A program made the position numbers and the translations under genes. A stretch of 64,000 nucleotides of DNA from Parelaphostrongylus tenuis (Eukaryota; Nematoda; Chromadorea; Rhabditida; Metastrongylidae): the NCBI GenBank assembly GCA_019055375.1, contig JAHQIW010000657.1, forward strand, positions 1-64,000, given 5' to 3'. The notes beneath the pieces were generated by a model that made no database searches, was not told where the DNA came from, and was given only the letters and a program-made list of their open reading frames with translations. Each line of letters begins with the position of its first letter. The stretch's first letter is position 1. Positions 41,283 to 56,200 of the stretch are shown here, piece by piece.

Positions 41283-44200
41283 CTAAAATAATACAGTTGC
41301 TAATAGGACAACAAAGATTTTTGAAAATCTTCCTTCTAGGTTTCTTTCAATGAGCTGTTTGTAGTTTTTCTCCAATCTCCTACTTCTGCGTCATGTTTTC
41401 ACTTGTTTCTAACACTGCTACCAGCTATTATGCTTAGAAGGCCACAGATTTATATCACTTCCAAAGACAGTCAAAGAAGTGTTAAATATCACGTGAACAG
41501 AGCGAACTGGATACTTCACATGATTTGACAGTGCCTGACATCCAAAACTCATCCATTGATGACGTAAGAGATTGCAGTTGGGTTCTCTCTGATTTCAAGG
41601 TAGCAAATGAAAAACTCATCTCGTTCGCTGGAGAGGAATTTTTCATGGAAGTGTTAGTAACCATTCAGAAGCTGAGACTTCAGGCTACATCTCCACATTG
41701 CCGGCTTTCGGAAAAGACTTTTTGACGTTGTCATAAGACAGATTTTTGGGCTTCAGACACGTATATCTCTCATCGAAAAAAGCTCTTTCGTTGGACTACT
41801 AGTGATTTTTCGATACTATAGTGCTCCTGATGCAATGCTGTGCTTAAACACTGAAAAGACCGTTTTTCTGGAACACCAGGTAAAATAAGCCTCAACGCAG
41901 CTGGTAACAGGGTGAATTTCTATGTAGAAGCAAAGGGGTCCTGCGCAAATTCACTTGGGCACTGGTTGCGGCGGTCAGTAAATTGTGCCGCGCTCGTCGA
42001 TTTTCGAGCCTGTAAACGTGTAGAGAAGTACCGCGTCAGCAGTTCACGTGACCGCCACTCTCATCACAGCCACGTGATTTAGGCTTCAGACAATCCTTTT
42101 CTCACACATCAAATTCGACTTAGTTTACTTGCTGCGTTGCAGAGAAACGGTCATTTCGGGATATAAGCACATCATTGGTATCAGGAAGCACTACGCTATC
42201 GAATAATCACTAATAGTCCAGAGAAAGAGCTCTGTCCGGTGAGAAATATGCGCTAAATTTGTGTGGAGTTTACAGTGTTATAAAGGGTGCTCTGGAAAAC
42301 TGGCGATATGTGGCTGTAGCCTGAAGTCTCAGCTTTCGAATGGTTACTAACACGCCATGAAATGTTCCTCTCCTGCGAATGAAGTCGGTTTCTCATTTGC
42401 TCCCATATAATCATAAAAAACAGCAGTGGTGATCTCATTGCATTGAGACTGATATAGCGATTCTTTTCCGCTATCGGAAAGCATTATTTGTATTTGCCCA
42501 TCAAGGACAAGCGTTTTTTTGATTTTCCCTAGGATTTTCAGAGATCATCCGACAGTTTGAATCTCAACGATTTCAGTGCTGTATTTTCTCAAAAGCCTTC
42601 TCGGAACGCTGTAGTAGTGAAAACTTGATCAAGTTTCACGCTCGATGCGCATTTTTGCTCGGCTACCAGACATCGCAACGGATCACAGCATCGTTGCATT
42701 TTTTACCCTCCAAGGACAAAGCGTTTCGATCCTTCCCATAACTTTGAGAGATTATTCAATGGCGGGAATCTCGGTAATTTCAGTGCTATAGCTTTTGTGG
42801 AAAAGGCCTTTTTAGGGTGAATTAATAGTGAAAACTTGGTCATTATTCCAGATAACGGAATTGCGACTCATGTGAAGCTTGATAGCTGAGCAAAAATAAA
42901 CGTCGAGCGAGATTTGTGCGCTTTGAGGACAAGGTCTTTGTTAATGTTCCCCAGACTTTCAGTTACCATTCGATAGCTTAGATTCAAAGATTCCAATACT
43001 TTAGTTTTTCTTTTGAATGATCCGTTATGGATACAGATAGATAGACAGAGCGCTGTAGCAGCGAAAAAAAAATTATTTCACACTCAGTGTCATGGGTTTT
43101 GAGACATTAATTGTTTGAGCAGCGCAATTCCATGCAGCGCATGGTCTTTTCAATGGTTTTTCTTTGGTTTTACGAGAACTCCAAATAAAATGTATGATTC
43201 TCATACTCTTGATTTTCTCTACTTGTCCATTGGTTTTTTGTGCGCAGATTTAAGCAGGTAAATAGGTTAGCTATAGGCTTTGTAGCGGGTTTATTTGGCG
43301 ACGTGAAGAAAAAATGAAAAATCTTCCACAATTCCATTGCAAAGAATCTAGAAATCCCATTATTTACTGTTTTAGATTAATCGAAATTAAAATCTTGAAA
43401 GATCGCTGAAAGTCCAGTTGGAATATTCTGCTCAAAAAAGACTCTTTGGAAGAAGCTTCATGATAACGGAAGAGTGGCAATGCAGCTACTTCTTTTTGGA
43501 ATATTTGAACAACCGTATTTAACGTCTTATATGAAATGGAAAAAATTCTAGTTTTGCTTAAGAAGATAGTGAAATAATGGCTACCAACCGTGGCGTAATT
43601 GTCCGAGTCAAAAATTTGGCGTCCATCTTTATCCCAGCTGACATCAGGCCTTGGCCACGACTCAGCACTACAGACCAAGCGTGCCAGACTGCCCAAAGGA
43701 ACTCTCACGGTAGGAGACATGGCTTGGATCATGGGAGCAACTGTAAATATTCAAACATCAGATTATGCTCACAGAAGTCTCCTTAGACTTTCAGTCATAG
43801 GACGTCTGACTCGAACTATTGTTTCGCGACACATCAAGTCAGTCGTAAATAAATTATGAAATGTTTTTAGAGAATCATTCAGTGCTAAAAAAATGCACTC
43901 TTTATTCTATTCTGCAATCCACTTTCTGAACAAAAGTTGCCTTAGAAAACGCAATGATAAAGATGCTGTTTGATAAGCTCAAGGCTATTTTCAATCCATG
44001 GGATCAATCAAACTCCACATATCTGAGATTAGGAAGATGCTGTTCGATAAGCTCAAGGCTATTTTTCAATCCATGGGATCAATCAAACTCCACATCATTC
44101 TGAGATTAGGAAAGTAGTCCCACGTATCTGAGAAGATATGAACATCGATATGAAACATTGATAGGTCCCTACGAATCACTGTATGAACCAACTATGCGCT

Positions 44201-47200
44201 CAATCACTTTACGCAACGCAACGGTTCTCTCGTAACTGTCAGTAGTCATTTCATAATAATAGAATAGAATAAGAATTAGAATAAAAGTAGAGCAAGAATG
44301 ATAAGAAAAATCAGAACAAGACTTGAATACTTATGCAAGAGACTTTGCTCTATGGTATCGAGAGTAAAAGGACAAAAGGATGATTCAACCTTTATTTCGA
44401 GTGCTTTATTGAGATCACCTCAAATTTTAATGGATCCTTCCATTATTATTTGAGCCAACTTGTCATGTTGTCTGGTAAAGGCTCTTGTACAGCCCGATAC
44501 ACATGTATCGTCCTTATAGACTCGTCATTCGGGCAGAACCCGTCGTCTTTCAATATTTTTATAGTCAGATCTCTCGGGAGCTCTGCTCCTTTACAGAGAG
44601 TTATCGAAGACGAACGTTTTACACTCTATGTCAAGCAAAATTTTCATCTAACACTGAGCGTTTGCGCACTCGATTGCTTGGCTGGTATTTTTACCACATC
44701 ATAACTTTATTTCGAGTGCTTTATTGAGACCACGCACGCTTTATTTAGACGAATTGACTATAAAAATATCGAAAGACGACGGGCTCTGCCCGACTGACGA
44801 GTCTGTAAGGACGAAACACGTGTACTGGGCTGTACAAGAGCTCTTACTAGACCACATGACAAGTTGGCTCAAATAATGATGAATGGATCTATTGAAATGT
44901 TTTAACCGTTGCTCCGTGCCATAACTATAAGCCATGATTCAAGTTCATCAAAAATGTCAAGAGGCTCAAAAGCATATCTGCTCTGAACTATGATATGCTT
45001 TAGACATGACAAGTCGAAGCTGCTATCCTCCCAGACAAAACTCCTACCATTTTGCCTTTGCCGGAGGGACGAAACGTCTGTGCGAGTGGCACTGCATATT
45101 GTATGACACTATCAATCGACACGCTACGAGCGTTAAGATTATGGAAAATTAATACGGATTAATTTTTCAGCTTCAAATTACTATATAACCACAACTGTTA
45201 CACGCTCAATGCAGACATTCAACTTTCAAGATTTCTCAACGGCGGCAGATACAAATACGCATTCGGTACTACCATTTTGTGCTGCAGATGAATTTCCGTT
45301 CGTTAAATTTCTTATCTTCAAAATTAACGGGAAAATTGTGCCATGATGGCAGATTTATTTCACCCAATAATATCGTTTTGAGTCAAAGTGTTCTGATTTG
45401 AATCTCAGAGTGAGCATTGTTTTGCACTATACGCATCGAAATCAATGCTTATTATTCAAACCTCTTCAGCTAAATGTATCCCGTCTCCCTAAAGGATACC
45501 ATAAACGGAGAACGCTTCACAATTCATTTAACTTGATATTAGCCTTTACCAAGTATAAAATCTCAGTAACGTAATGACTGCGTAGTAGATTATCGCTACA
45601 AATGAAAACGCAACACTCAATATTCATTAACGATTCTACCTCGGATGCTTCAGTGATTCTAGCTGAATGTACCTACGAAGACACTTCTGCTTTAAAAAAT
45701 AATGTAAACCATAAAGCTCTAAAGCTCTCGGTTCTGATCAATCCCTGAAGGATGCGCAATGCATTCGACTTCAAATTTTGACTTTGTTTGAGGTGACTGA
45801 ATACATATCTGGCCTTTAAAATGACTCGCGGTGGCCTTCCGCTGAATAGAGTCAGTGCTGCTTATGCTCCCAGACAAGTCTTAGACCTGTGTACCTGTGT
45901 GTTGCCAATTCACTGACCCCGGAAGGATGGATGGCTTGGTGAGCTATGGGCGCGAGATCGAACCATTGATCTCGTGTACGACGCAGAGCACCTCTAACCA
46001 CTGCGCCACATGCGCTCTTGTAAAACATAACAAGCAATAAACGATAATGAGCCACTGTTTACTCTCTATATCCAAACACGAGGCTGTTATATTATAATTT
46101 ATCTGATCAGATAACGTTTCGTCGGTTTCGCCTTCTTCAGAGTGTGGAGTGACCAGGTTGCCCTTAACCCAGTCAGCCAAACACCTTCATTATCCAAGCG
46201 TACAGAGTTCACATGAACTGAGAATGCACTTCTGTCATCAAAATAAGTTTTTCTTTCCTATGTTATATTAAAAGCGACCAGAGGGCATTTCTCCCTCCAG
46301 TTTAGTTTGGATTGATGGTGTCTTCCGTTGAGTGTCCGTGCCCTAAGCAATAGTGGGGAGCTTGTTTAGTTTTAGGCTTCCCATCTAGATGTTCTTTCAT
46401 ACAGACGCTGAGTAGCCTTCCCGTTTCGCCAATGTATTTGTTCGCCGTACGTTTTACAAGAGATTAGGTAATAATGATGATAAATATTATTATTACAATG
46501 TCATGGAAAGCCATAACAAGCTTTAGACTCGATTCTCGTTTCCCTGCATGTTTTTAAAGAGAAAATTCAATTTTCCCGTAATGAAGCCCCCAGTTTGGCA
46601 TAGACATCGCACGGTGACTCGCGCGAATATGCCGCAACGAAATTGAGTTTGTTGCTCGTCTTGGCCAGAGTCACTTCTGACCAGTGCACAACGCCATAAT
46701 AATTGCATAGGCGATCATTAACCAGAATTCTTTCCTTTGCAAAAATTCGGAGAGTTCACTTGAACAGATTCACTGTGGAATTTAGCTTACTTCTGACGCA
46801 AGCAACAAACCTATTTTATGGCTCTGACTTAGATCTTATAAACGCAGAGAACAAGCAGCCTGTCATGTAATGCAACTGAACTTATTTTTAACTTCGAGAG
46901 CTGAAGTGTGGAATCGCAAATTAAGCGAAAATTACTTCGTAGTCAGAAAACAAGTAGATCTGGTGAAGATGTATGAGTAACTGGCACAATAGGTTCCCTA
47001 GACGATCATGAAACCAAAAGAGCAGTCTGCCTACTTATTTTGTCGTCATTATATTGTTGTACCACATGTTTCCTTTATCACATTTTATGAAGGGTTTGAA
47101 TGTTAGTTGGAATGAATAGAAGCAGGAGCGATCCTGAGACACTTAGTGCTTATTCATTCAAGGCGATTGAGCAAAAGAATGACGAGTTATGAGGGAAAAT

Positions 47201-50200
47201 AGAGCCAAGACTGTCGCTCACATGTAACAAGTAGCTTGACGGTCCATGTCTCGTCCGGTGGAATTCCATTGCTGGCCACACACACATATTCACTCATGTG
47301 TTTTCGATTCACTTTGGTCAAATGAAGGCTGGAACCATGGAAAACGCTCGCTGAAATGCATTGAAAATCTGATTTGAGCATGAGTGGTATCTTAGTTAAT
47401 GTTGTAATTTAATTGTCACACATCTAACTCTTCTATCTTACAAAGAATTGAGGTCAAAGAGTTTGACAGATATGTTGAGTTGACTGTTTGAGTACATAGT
47501 TGTGTCATACATGACTTGCGAAGACCTAACGATGTATCTTTTTGATGTTCCCATCCTACCACACTAATCTCCCACCAATTTGCTAAGCATGGAGCTTTGA
47601 TGGACTTGCTTTGGCATGCGAGCAAAATTCTTTCAACAGCAGTGTGTTTCACGGAACCTCTAGGGACTGCGCTCTGTCTCCCAAGAGTAGTGCACTGTAA
47701 AACTGACAGCGACCGAGTGAAACGAACAGAACAGCAATGTAATGTTGCATTTCTTTGTTGTGCAGCAGGGTAACCTAATAGATTCCATTCGCTTTTGACG
47801 AGTACATTTATTTACTTCGTATAATGCGCTTTATTGCTAGCTTTGATAATTAGTTTAAAATTTCTTCGAAAGCCAGTTGAAGGTGCCATAAAACCGTTTT
47901 CTATAGATCTTCTCCCATCTTGATTGAGCATTTTTTGCATATGGTTGAAGGATACTATCATATGAGGGATCTATCACACCAAGCAACCTGTGTCTAAGGC
48001 AGGTACGCAGCCTTCTCTGGTGTTCAATGATTTCCACAAGTTCAGGATGCGCTAAGTCACTTCCTGTCGAAAACCGAATACGGCAGTGATCGGAATGAAT
48101 GCCTGTCCAGTGAAAACTCTCGCACTCCAAAGTAGTCCACTCTTTTTATTTAATGCGTGTGCGAATGTAATATAGTCCCTACACATGCGTTTTCCTTACT
48201 CTATCAGCTTAGTCCGGTTACCAAGCGAATATAATTTTGCCGAGCGCTACGCCTCTGCCGGATTAGAAACGATTGACCCTCGCTCGTTCCTGAGTGACTC
48301 GGGTGGGTATGCGCTGTCTTTAATTGACCATCTCTTCCTCATAACATATGGCATGGTTTCTGAGCACTAAATTAGATTAGATATCCACTTGGGTAAACAC
48401 TGTTGTTAACAAAACCTGATGTGATCCATCTTCGAAAGTGCTTGAGTTGAGCAGTACAGTTTTGGATTATCAATCAGACATTAATGGATCACCAGATCTC
48501 CAAGTGCTGTTCAACTTAGTCTTTTCATCACTCGATAATCTAAGTTTAACCATGCGCATTATTCTTATATGAATTGAAGAAGAGCGCGCGTAACGCAATG
48601 GTCAGAAGTGCCTTCAATTCACATGGCTCATTAGTTCAATTCTTTACCTTGAGCTCACCAAGGCGTCCATTCTTCTGGTGTCAGGAAATTGGTACCAATT
48701 TGTCTGTGAGTTTGAAAGCGCCGACTTAATACATTGATAGGCTATCGAAAGTCATCTTATGGGCCACATATACATGCAGTCCCCTGAATAATGCAACAAG
48801 TGCAGCTGAACGCTTAGCGTATCTCAAAGGGTTGATTAAGGTCACAACGAAGTTCAGATCAGACAGGAGCGCAAAAATTTCAGACTATGCTATCACTGTG
48901 ATCAACCGACATAAAACTGAGAACTACCAAATGCTGTAAAGTACATGTTCATAAAAAATTCTTCGTAACAACTTCCACTACGTTCCCTACACCGTCACGC
49001 GGTTATGAAATTTGAGAAGGAGATTTCTCTGCGGATTGAGATCGCTAACAAATGGTGGTATGGGAAAATCTTTGGCTCTTATTCAGCTCATACATTATAG
49101 TTGTTAATATTTTGAAGAACGTAGAGGAATTTATAAGTTCAAAAGCGCTTACTATGATTTGACGTTTCTTAATGTATACTTAGGTGAATTATTCGCCCTA
49201 TGATTTCGGTCTGTCAGCTAAAATTTTGATAAACTTTTCTCGAAAAGTGCTAGTCACATTAAATTTCAAGCTAGGAGTTATGACTCCAACGCTTTCAATC
49301 ATGTCTCGAAATCTAATTGTTGTGTGATAATGCTATAATTTTCTCGGAAAGTTAACCCTCGTGAAACGCTAATCGTCTAGAACTATACAATATAACCTCA
49401 AGAGCCTATGTCATTAATGCTCTCAAATTACGATATTGATTATTTACAAACTAGTAACTTTTGATTTGAGGTTGCAGTTCGTTTTTTAAGTAGATGAATT
49501 GCTCACAAATAACATGACGTATCCAAAAGTGCAAACGAATCAAGTGAAATTTGAAACGGCAATGCCAAAGCTCACCTCCAAATCCGGTGGCGCCGTTGTA
49601 GCGAATAATCTGTTTGTCCTGACGACGCCACACTACAGATGGAGTTGGATTTCCCTCTGCTTTGCATGTCAACGTCACGTTGTGTCCTTCTCGGACCTCA
49701 ACAGCTGACGGAGTACCGCGAGAGACCATAGGCGGAACTGAAACGAATTACTCTGTGTAGAGTTTGTAGCCAATTGAGAAAAGCGCAAAAATGTATATTA
49801 AAAGGAGGTGGATTCGCGGTTAGCTTAACATTTCACTATCGTACAGAACTTGAGAAATGTTTCAAAGCGATTTAAAAAAAAGTGGAGGCGATCGTGTAGA
49901 ACCACGTAGCAGATGTTGAGTGCTTAAGGACACTCTAGTGAGTTCATCATGGTTCTGAAAAAGGCGATAGCGCCAAAATATTAATAACAAAGTTTTCTAA
50001 CAATCCAGTTCAAGCTCATTATATAGCCAGGTAATTCTGCCAGCATCAAATAGAAGTCGGTTGCGAATCTAGGCTTTTAAGAGTGTTAAGTATCATCGTT
50101 GAAAGAAAAGACGCACGCTGACCCAATCTTGAGCGATGCGCCGTAAATCTGACTTTATTCATGCAACCCTAAAATTGATTGAATGCATGTTTCGTCTGTA

Positions 50201-53200
50201 CAATGCCTTGAAGTGGCTTACCAATGTATAAAACCAGTAGTGCTATTCACAAACAAAACAATTTGCGGACACCGGACAGATAAAAGGGCTGGTTAGTTCC
50301 GGGCACGGGATCAAACCAAAGAACGCCTGTTATAGATGTCAACTCTAACTATTGCACCATACACGTTCAATTGCCGTAAGTGGAAAGTAATTTAACGCCA
50401 CATTTTGTCTAGTAGACTCATTAGTTTACAAACCTGTATTGGACTTATTGAATCGTATTTATCTTAGTCATCTACTGCGTCAGTGAAACTATCAACGCTA
50501 CTCTGGAAATATACCAAACTCATGATTAGTACTACTATTGCTTATAGTAATTGTCGGCGACGAATAGAAAGAGGACGGCGAGTGGACGTTCGCCGAAACG
50601 GAAGCGATTACGCTTTTGAGGTGTTGTCATCACCTGTTATACCTACAGCTAATTATTGCCAAGGGCAGACAATTAGACTCGTTTGGACCTCTGCACCCAA
50701 CCACAACATGCCGCAACGTGGTTCCTATAATTGTGCACTGACCTCGAACTGTCATCTTAAGAATATGATCGTGTGAAAATTAATAGATGCACAAGGAAAC
50801 CGCAAATGAAGTGAACCGAAGGAAAAACCCAGCTTTTTCTCTATAAAAACTTCAACTCACTAATTCAAAAGAGTGACGAAACGCATTATTGAGTAGTGGA
50901 AAGTTAGTCATTTCTCAAGCCTCAAGCTTTTCTCATTTATTTTTTGAATCTTTCAACTATTCAACAATTACAGGCCTTGTGACATTGTCAATGTGACAGA
51001 ACTAGTTGCGTACTAACGACTTAGGAAAATCCAGAAACACTTCAGTGCAGAGTCATGTAAAGAAATCTTGCAAACTAGGAATTCCAGATGTTCACTAATA
51101 AAACAACGGATGTAGCGCCAGATCGATCATATAGATGACCTAAGCCCTCTTCATGGAGTCAAAGAGGATTTAATCTCCTTTCTAATATTCATTTTTCGTT
51201 GACAGAGTGAATGCCAATGAACTGAGCACTCACTCTGTGACCTGCTTTCAAATCTCATTTCCCCGATAAAGACATAGAAGGCTATTTTGAGGGATTTATG
51301 GCGCGAAAACTATTTGCATGATAATGAAAATGATAGAAATGTCGACAATAGTCGATAGAGTTTTAGCGAGGTGAACAGCTGGATAGAGGTTCTGATGGAT
51401 AATAACTCACCACGATTAACATCTATAGACAAGTGTTACTCGACTAAGTTCACAGCTCATGTAGCAGTAATCGCAGTGGTTTTAGAAGCTATTCAACTAC
51501 GACAGAAAAGCTTATTACTAAATTTGTATGGCACATTTCACTGCCTTGCCATTTTACACTAGGTGCAGTTCATTTTTAAGCTTCGGTTCATATTGTATAA
51601 TGCAGCAATTGACTGTAAGCTGTATTTCACTAGTGAATTCAGTAATTAATAATTTTTCCGTAGCATTAAAGTTTTTGCTACGGAAATATTATGCAGACTA
51701 TTTACATCGCCAACGAAGTTGGAAAGCATAGAGTTAAAAACGATTTATAAAAGTTCGTGGCTCACATTTATTGTGAGTTCACTCAGAAACAAGTGAATGC
51801 GGATTTGACTACAAAAAACATCAGCGATAGCCATTAAATAAAGAGGAATAACAAAAGAAATACTATTAAAGAAATAAAAATCTGTTCTTTTTTCAAATAA
51901 AACGTGGCCAGTACTTCTGTCAGATTCTTTTTTTCTTTCGCAATCTCTGTTCCTAAAGATCTTGACGTTTTGGTGTGGGTTCGACCACTGCTTGGTGATA
52001 TTTGGCCTTCGTTATTAATGTCGCTGAATACCCGTTGAAAAATTCTCCGTCGAACCTTGGAATAGCCGTGTGAATACCGCCTCAGTTCTTTAGCGTAAAC
52101 AATCACCAGTCATTTCAGATCAGGGAACTTCCCGGACAACTATGCTACTGACAAATAAACCTTGAAGCGATGAAAATCTTGGTACAGGACGAGGTTGAAC
52201 CCGAGCTCTTCCATGTGTTACAGGCATCTGTCACTCGTAAAATCTTGGACTCTTATATTCTGATGGTGTTATAGAAAATCGTCTAAACCTTGGTAATAAC
52301 GACTTCAATAAAGGAGGCCATGAATCTTCAAACTGCAAGAGAATTTACAAATCCAAACACCTTCATACTTGAACGGTATGAAGAAACGAATCAGATGGAA
52401 GAAATGTCGCGATAACGTTGGGCCGTTTATATAAATAATGAAATTTTGGTGACTAAGCAGCAAATCTGTTTCAGCCTCAAGCGGTTCATATATGCAAATC
52501 CCCAGACCAGAGAATTGGATGCTTATGAGCAAAACTGAGCGCACGTAAAATAATGTTGAAAAAAAGCTATGGAGAAGATCTTACCACCGCCATCGCATAC
52601 TTCTTAGAGACATTTGTTGTTTATTATTACCTAACATGTCCGCATTTAATCAATCCACAAAAAAAGCATCCAATTGCAGTCGCTCATAGCTCATAGATGG
52701 TTGATATGTGTAGTCGATGACGACGTTCGAAAAACCTAGCAGCCTGCCTAAGCGCCACCACCGACACCATCAAATCGACACCATGTCGTTTGATATTAAT
52801 AATCTGTTAAGCTGATCACCTTTCACATCCAACACGGCGGTGGCACTGAGCACTGGATCGGTGTTGACCTGACATGAGTAGTTTCCACGATCGTTCTCCT
52901 AAAGAGTCACGGCGTTACTCAAGCGAAACACCACGGTGAATATGAAATGGGATCCAAAGTAATGTTAAGTATTTTCTTGGCTTATCTATGAACAAATTGC
53001 ATAGGATACTCATACCGAGTTTGAATGAGGGTGGCCTTCAAAAAGCGTTGACAACTAGTTGCAGCAAATAAATAAGTGAGAGCTAGTCGTCCATTATAGA
53101 ATCTCCTATTTATTAGAACTCTTAAATGCCTCACATCTATGTTACTAATGGAGGGCATCTATTTTTTACCTAGAGTGTCTATCAGAATACACATCGATTT

Positions 53201-56200
53201 CTGATTCTTTGCAAAGAACCTGATCAATTACCACTTTGGAAATTTATTTCATAACAAACCAGAAGCACTAAGCTTCGATTACTTTTCGAATCACTAGAAG
53301 TTAAAGATGAAGAACCTGAATTGCGAATTCTATTGAACCTCCATGTGGATGACCAGTATTATGTGCTATTTGATGGACTAACATGAGGCTTTTATAAATT
53401 TTTATTATTATTGATATTATTGTGGATGACGTTTCGGCGGTCGCCTTTATCAGAAACCCGATGATTCAAGCTGAACATCCACAGCAGTTGCTCCTTCGAT
53501 CTCGAACTTCATTGCCGTCGTACCGAGACGAATCGAGTAGTGTAGATCCGTGCACGAAGTCATTGTAGACACTCGACTCGAATCATCACGGCTTCTACGA
53601 AGGCGTTACCACCGTATGATTAGCCACAGTAATAACAAAGACTTATAAAAACCTCGTTTAAGCTCATCAATAAGCACAAAATATGGAAGCATTCGATTGT
53701 GGAGAGTGATTTTCTGACTTGGAATTCTAATAAGTATAGAGCCTTAACAAACCTGAACATTCTTCACAGTCAGGACCCACTCGTTGTTTAAAGGACCCAT
53801 TTTTGATTTTAAGTCATATTTATCTTTTTGTCGAAATATCTAAAATGAAAATCGATAAAACTGCGACTACCGCAATTCGTGAACGCTCTTGAGTTGCGAT
53901 TTTTTCAGGTCTCACGAAAAATCCAATGTATGAAATAACTTAATCGTCAATATAAATCTTATTATTGACTAGGGCATCTGATCATTCACAAGTACTTTGA
54001 TTATGGTGCCAGGTTTGGACCACCCACCTTCTCGTCAAATGTTATTAACCTAGGTGGTGTATTGGAGCGCACAAATGCGATCTGGAAAAATTGTCGTGGT
54101 CTACTTTCTCCTATCCAAAAGAACGGTTTTTCATGAAAGTACTTACCATGTGCCGACCAAGATTATCTACCTTACAGCTGAAATCGACATCCTGACCAAG
54201 CAATGCCGTGACATCAATCATCGAATCGTTGAGAATTGCCGGCGGCGCCTGCTTTGTGCATACTAAAGTGGAAAAGGAAAGTGTCTTCCTGCAGAAATAA
54301 TGGAAATTATGCTGTGTTATGAAAACAGCTATGAATAAGACTCACTGGACATTGGAGCTCTTGTTTAGAGAATGCCGTTCTAACCTATTTACGTTATTTT
54401 TGCGCTATACACTACTTGATTACTAACTCATCGTCTGCTAAGGACAGGACCCTGTTCTTGCTTTTTTCTCCGAGATAATAAAGCAATTTTGCTCCCATAA
54501 TTTACACGTCCCTAGAAAGAAGATGGATTGGAAATTAATTTGCTTGTTCTGGCCTAATTCTGCGTATATGTGCTTATTGGGTGAGATTATTTTAGTGGAA
54601 TTCTATAACACTGGAGTTCTATAAGTGATGATGTTTCCTCTATAGAATTTCAATCTTCTTTTCATCTGTTTACACTAGTATACAATCTCACTGAGCGTGG
54701 CTTAGAGTTAAGATCTTTTTCGTTTTTATCGCAGAAAACTACCGTGAGATAAGAAATTTAAAAGCGGTCAAATCGGATTTTAATAGCTTCACACTTTTCT
54801 TTCATGCATATGCTAATGAATGACCTTAAGTTTACTACTAGAATGCATTCTAACAAAACACAAGACTAAACCTAGTGACATGAAAAAACGTCATCGGCGT
54901 TATTGTGTAGTCCAGGAATTGATAGACATAAGAAGCGAGCAATTGGGACAGATAGTCTATCATTTATTGAATACCCAATATTCTGAAGTTCTGACGATAA
55001 TGCGGTAAAAAAAAACTCAAATCAGAATCAGAATCTGATCCCATGTTCATTTTAGATGATTGTCGCCTGTCACCTGCCGTCCCGTTGATCGTCGAGTGAC
55101 TCGAGCGGGCTTTTCCATTTTTCCCTATCGCGTGCGAGAGTAGCCCAGTGGGTCCTCTTCGCTCTTGGGATTCATTGAGCATCATATCTTTCTTATAGTC
55201 TTTTCGTGAAGGAATCGGACCATCGGGTCGGTGCTCGGTGATAGATGGTGGTATGGAAATAAATTACATGCAAATAGCTGCAGAGAATGAACCACATTTT
55301 GTAAATCGTATTGACACCCTGTCAAGTTCGACAACAAAAAAAAAACTAGCGTATTTACTCGTTTTTCCAGCACTAACTCAAATCAGGCTCACAAAGAGTT
55401 CTTCTTCCTTATTCCAACGTAGAAATATCATATGACATATATAATGTATACGAGCGACATAGATAAACTAAGTTGCGTTTTTGATACTATTCACGAAGGC
55501 TGACATCTTCGTGCATTAAGAAATCTACTCTGTGGATAAATAGTGAAGATATTGAAGCGCTCGACAGCGTTGTGTTGAAGTTGTCACGAAGCCCGTTTGC
55601 TAGTGCTCGCCGTTTTCAGAAAGGAGGAGTTATGAGGCAAAAACATCGTGAACATTTCCAAAACCGATTCTCTCGAAGAAGAGAGTATTTGGGAAAAAAG
55701 TTTCACTAATAGGACAGCACGGCAACAAGACAATTTATAACTTCTCTAAATAATATAGCCATGTCTCCGATTCACTAGAATTCAAGATGCAATCTTATGC
55801 AAAAGTTCTACTCGTTAATAAGAATAAAGTGTAAATGAAATTTCAAGTACTGCTTGTTTTTTAAAATCGTGAATGGAAATCAAAATATGTCATGAATTGC
55901 TAGGAGAAAAGAATAGAGCCTAAAAGCAAGTGGTAGACTATTCTTTTAAGCACAGAATACGACATTTCTCTCCGTTCTGTCTAACATTTCCATACAAACT
56001 CCTGCGCATTCTCTTTCAGTCGATGCTAACCTACAGTGATTTCTGTACTTTTTAAAACAAGTTGACAAACGTTCTGCAGCCAGATGGTCATAGTTGAGAT
56101 ACCCCCCATTTCTATTTCGGTTCAACTTACGCAACCATCTCCTTAGCAGTCATTTTTTCTCCAACTCCACTTAGAGAAGGCTCGGCGAGGCCGACGACCG

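Noticed and set aside
43577..43859. Plus-strand ORFs
   Set aside because: Antisense to the Ig3 exon of the rig-5-like gene.
45055..45085. Additional ribozyme-like block (GGGACGAAACGTC)
   Set aside because: Only the second core-like box is present, with no CTGANGA box at the right distance and no pairing stem I.
49499..49708. Plus-strand ORF
   Set aside because: Antisense to the Ig2 exon of the rig-5-like gene.
49945..49985. Ribozyme-like word CTGAAAAAGGCGATAGCGCC
   Set aside because: The first core box is broken and the GAAA box is CAAAA; at most a decayed PLE tail.
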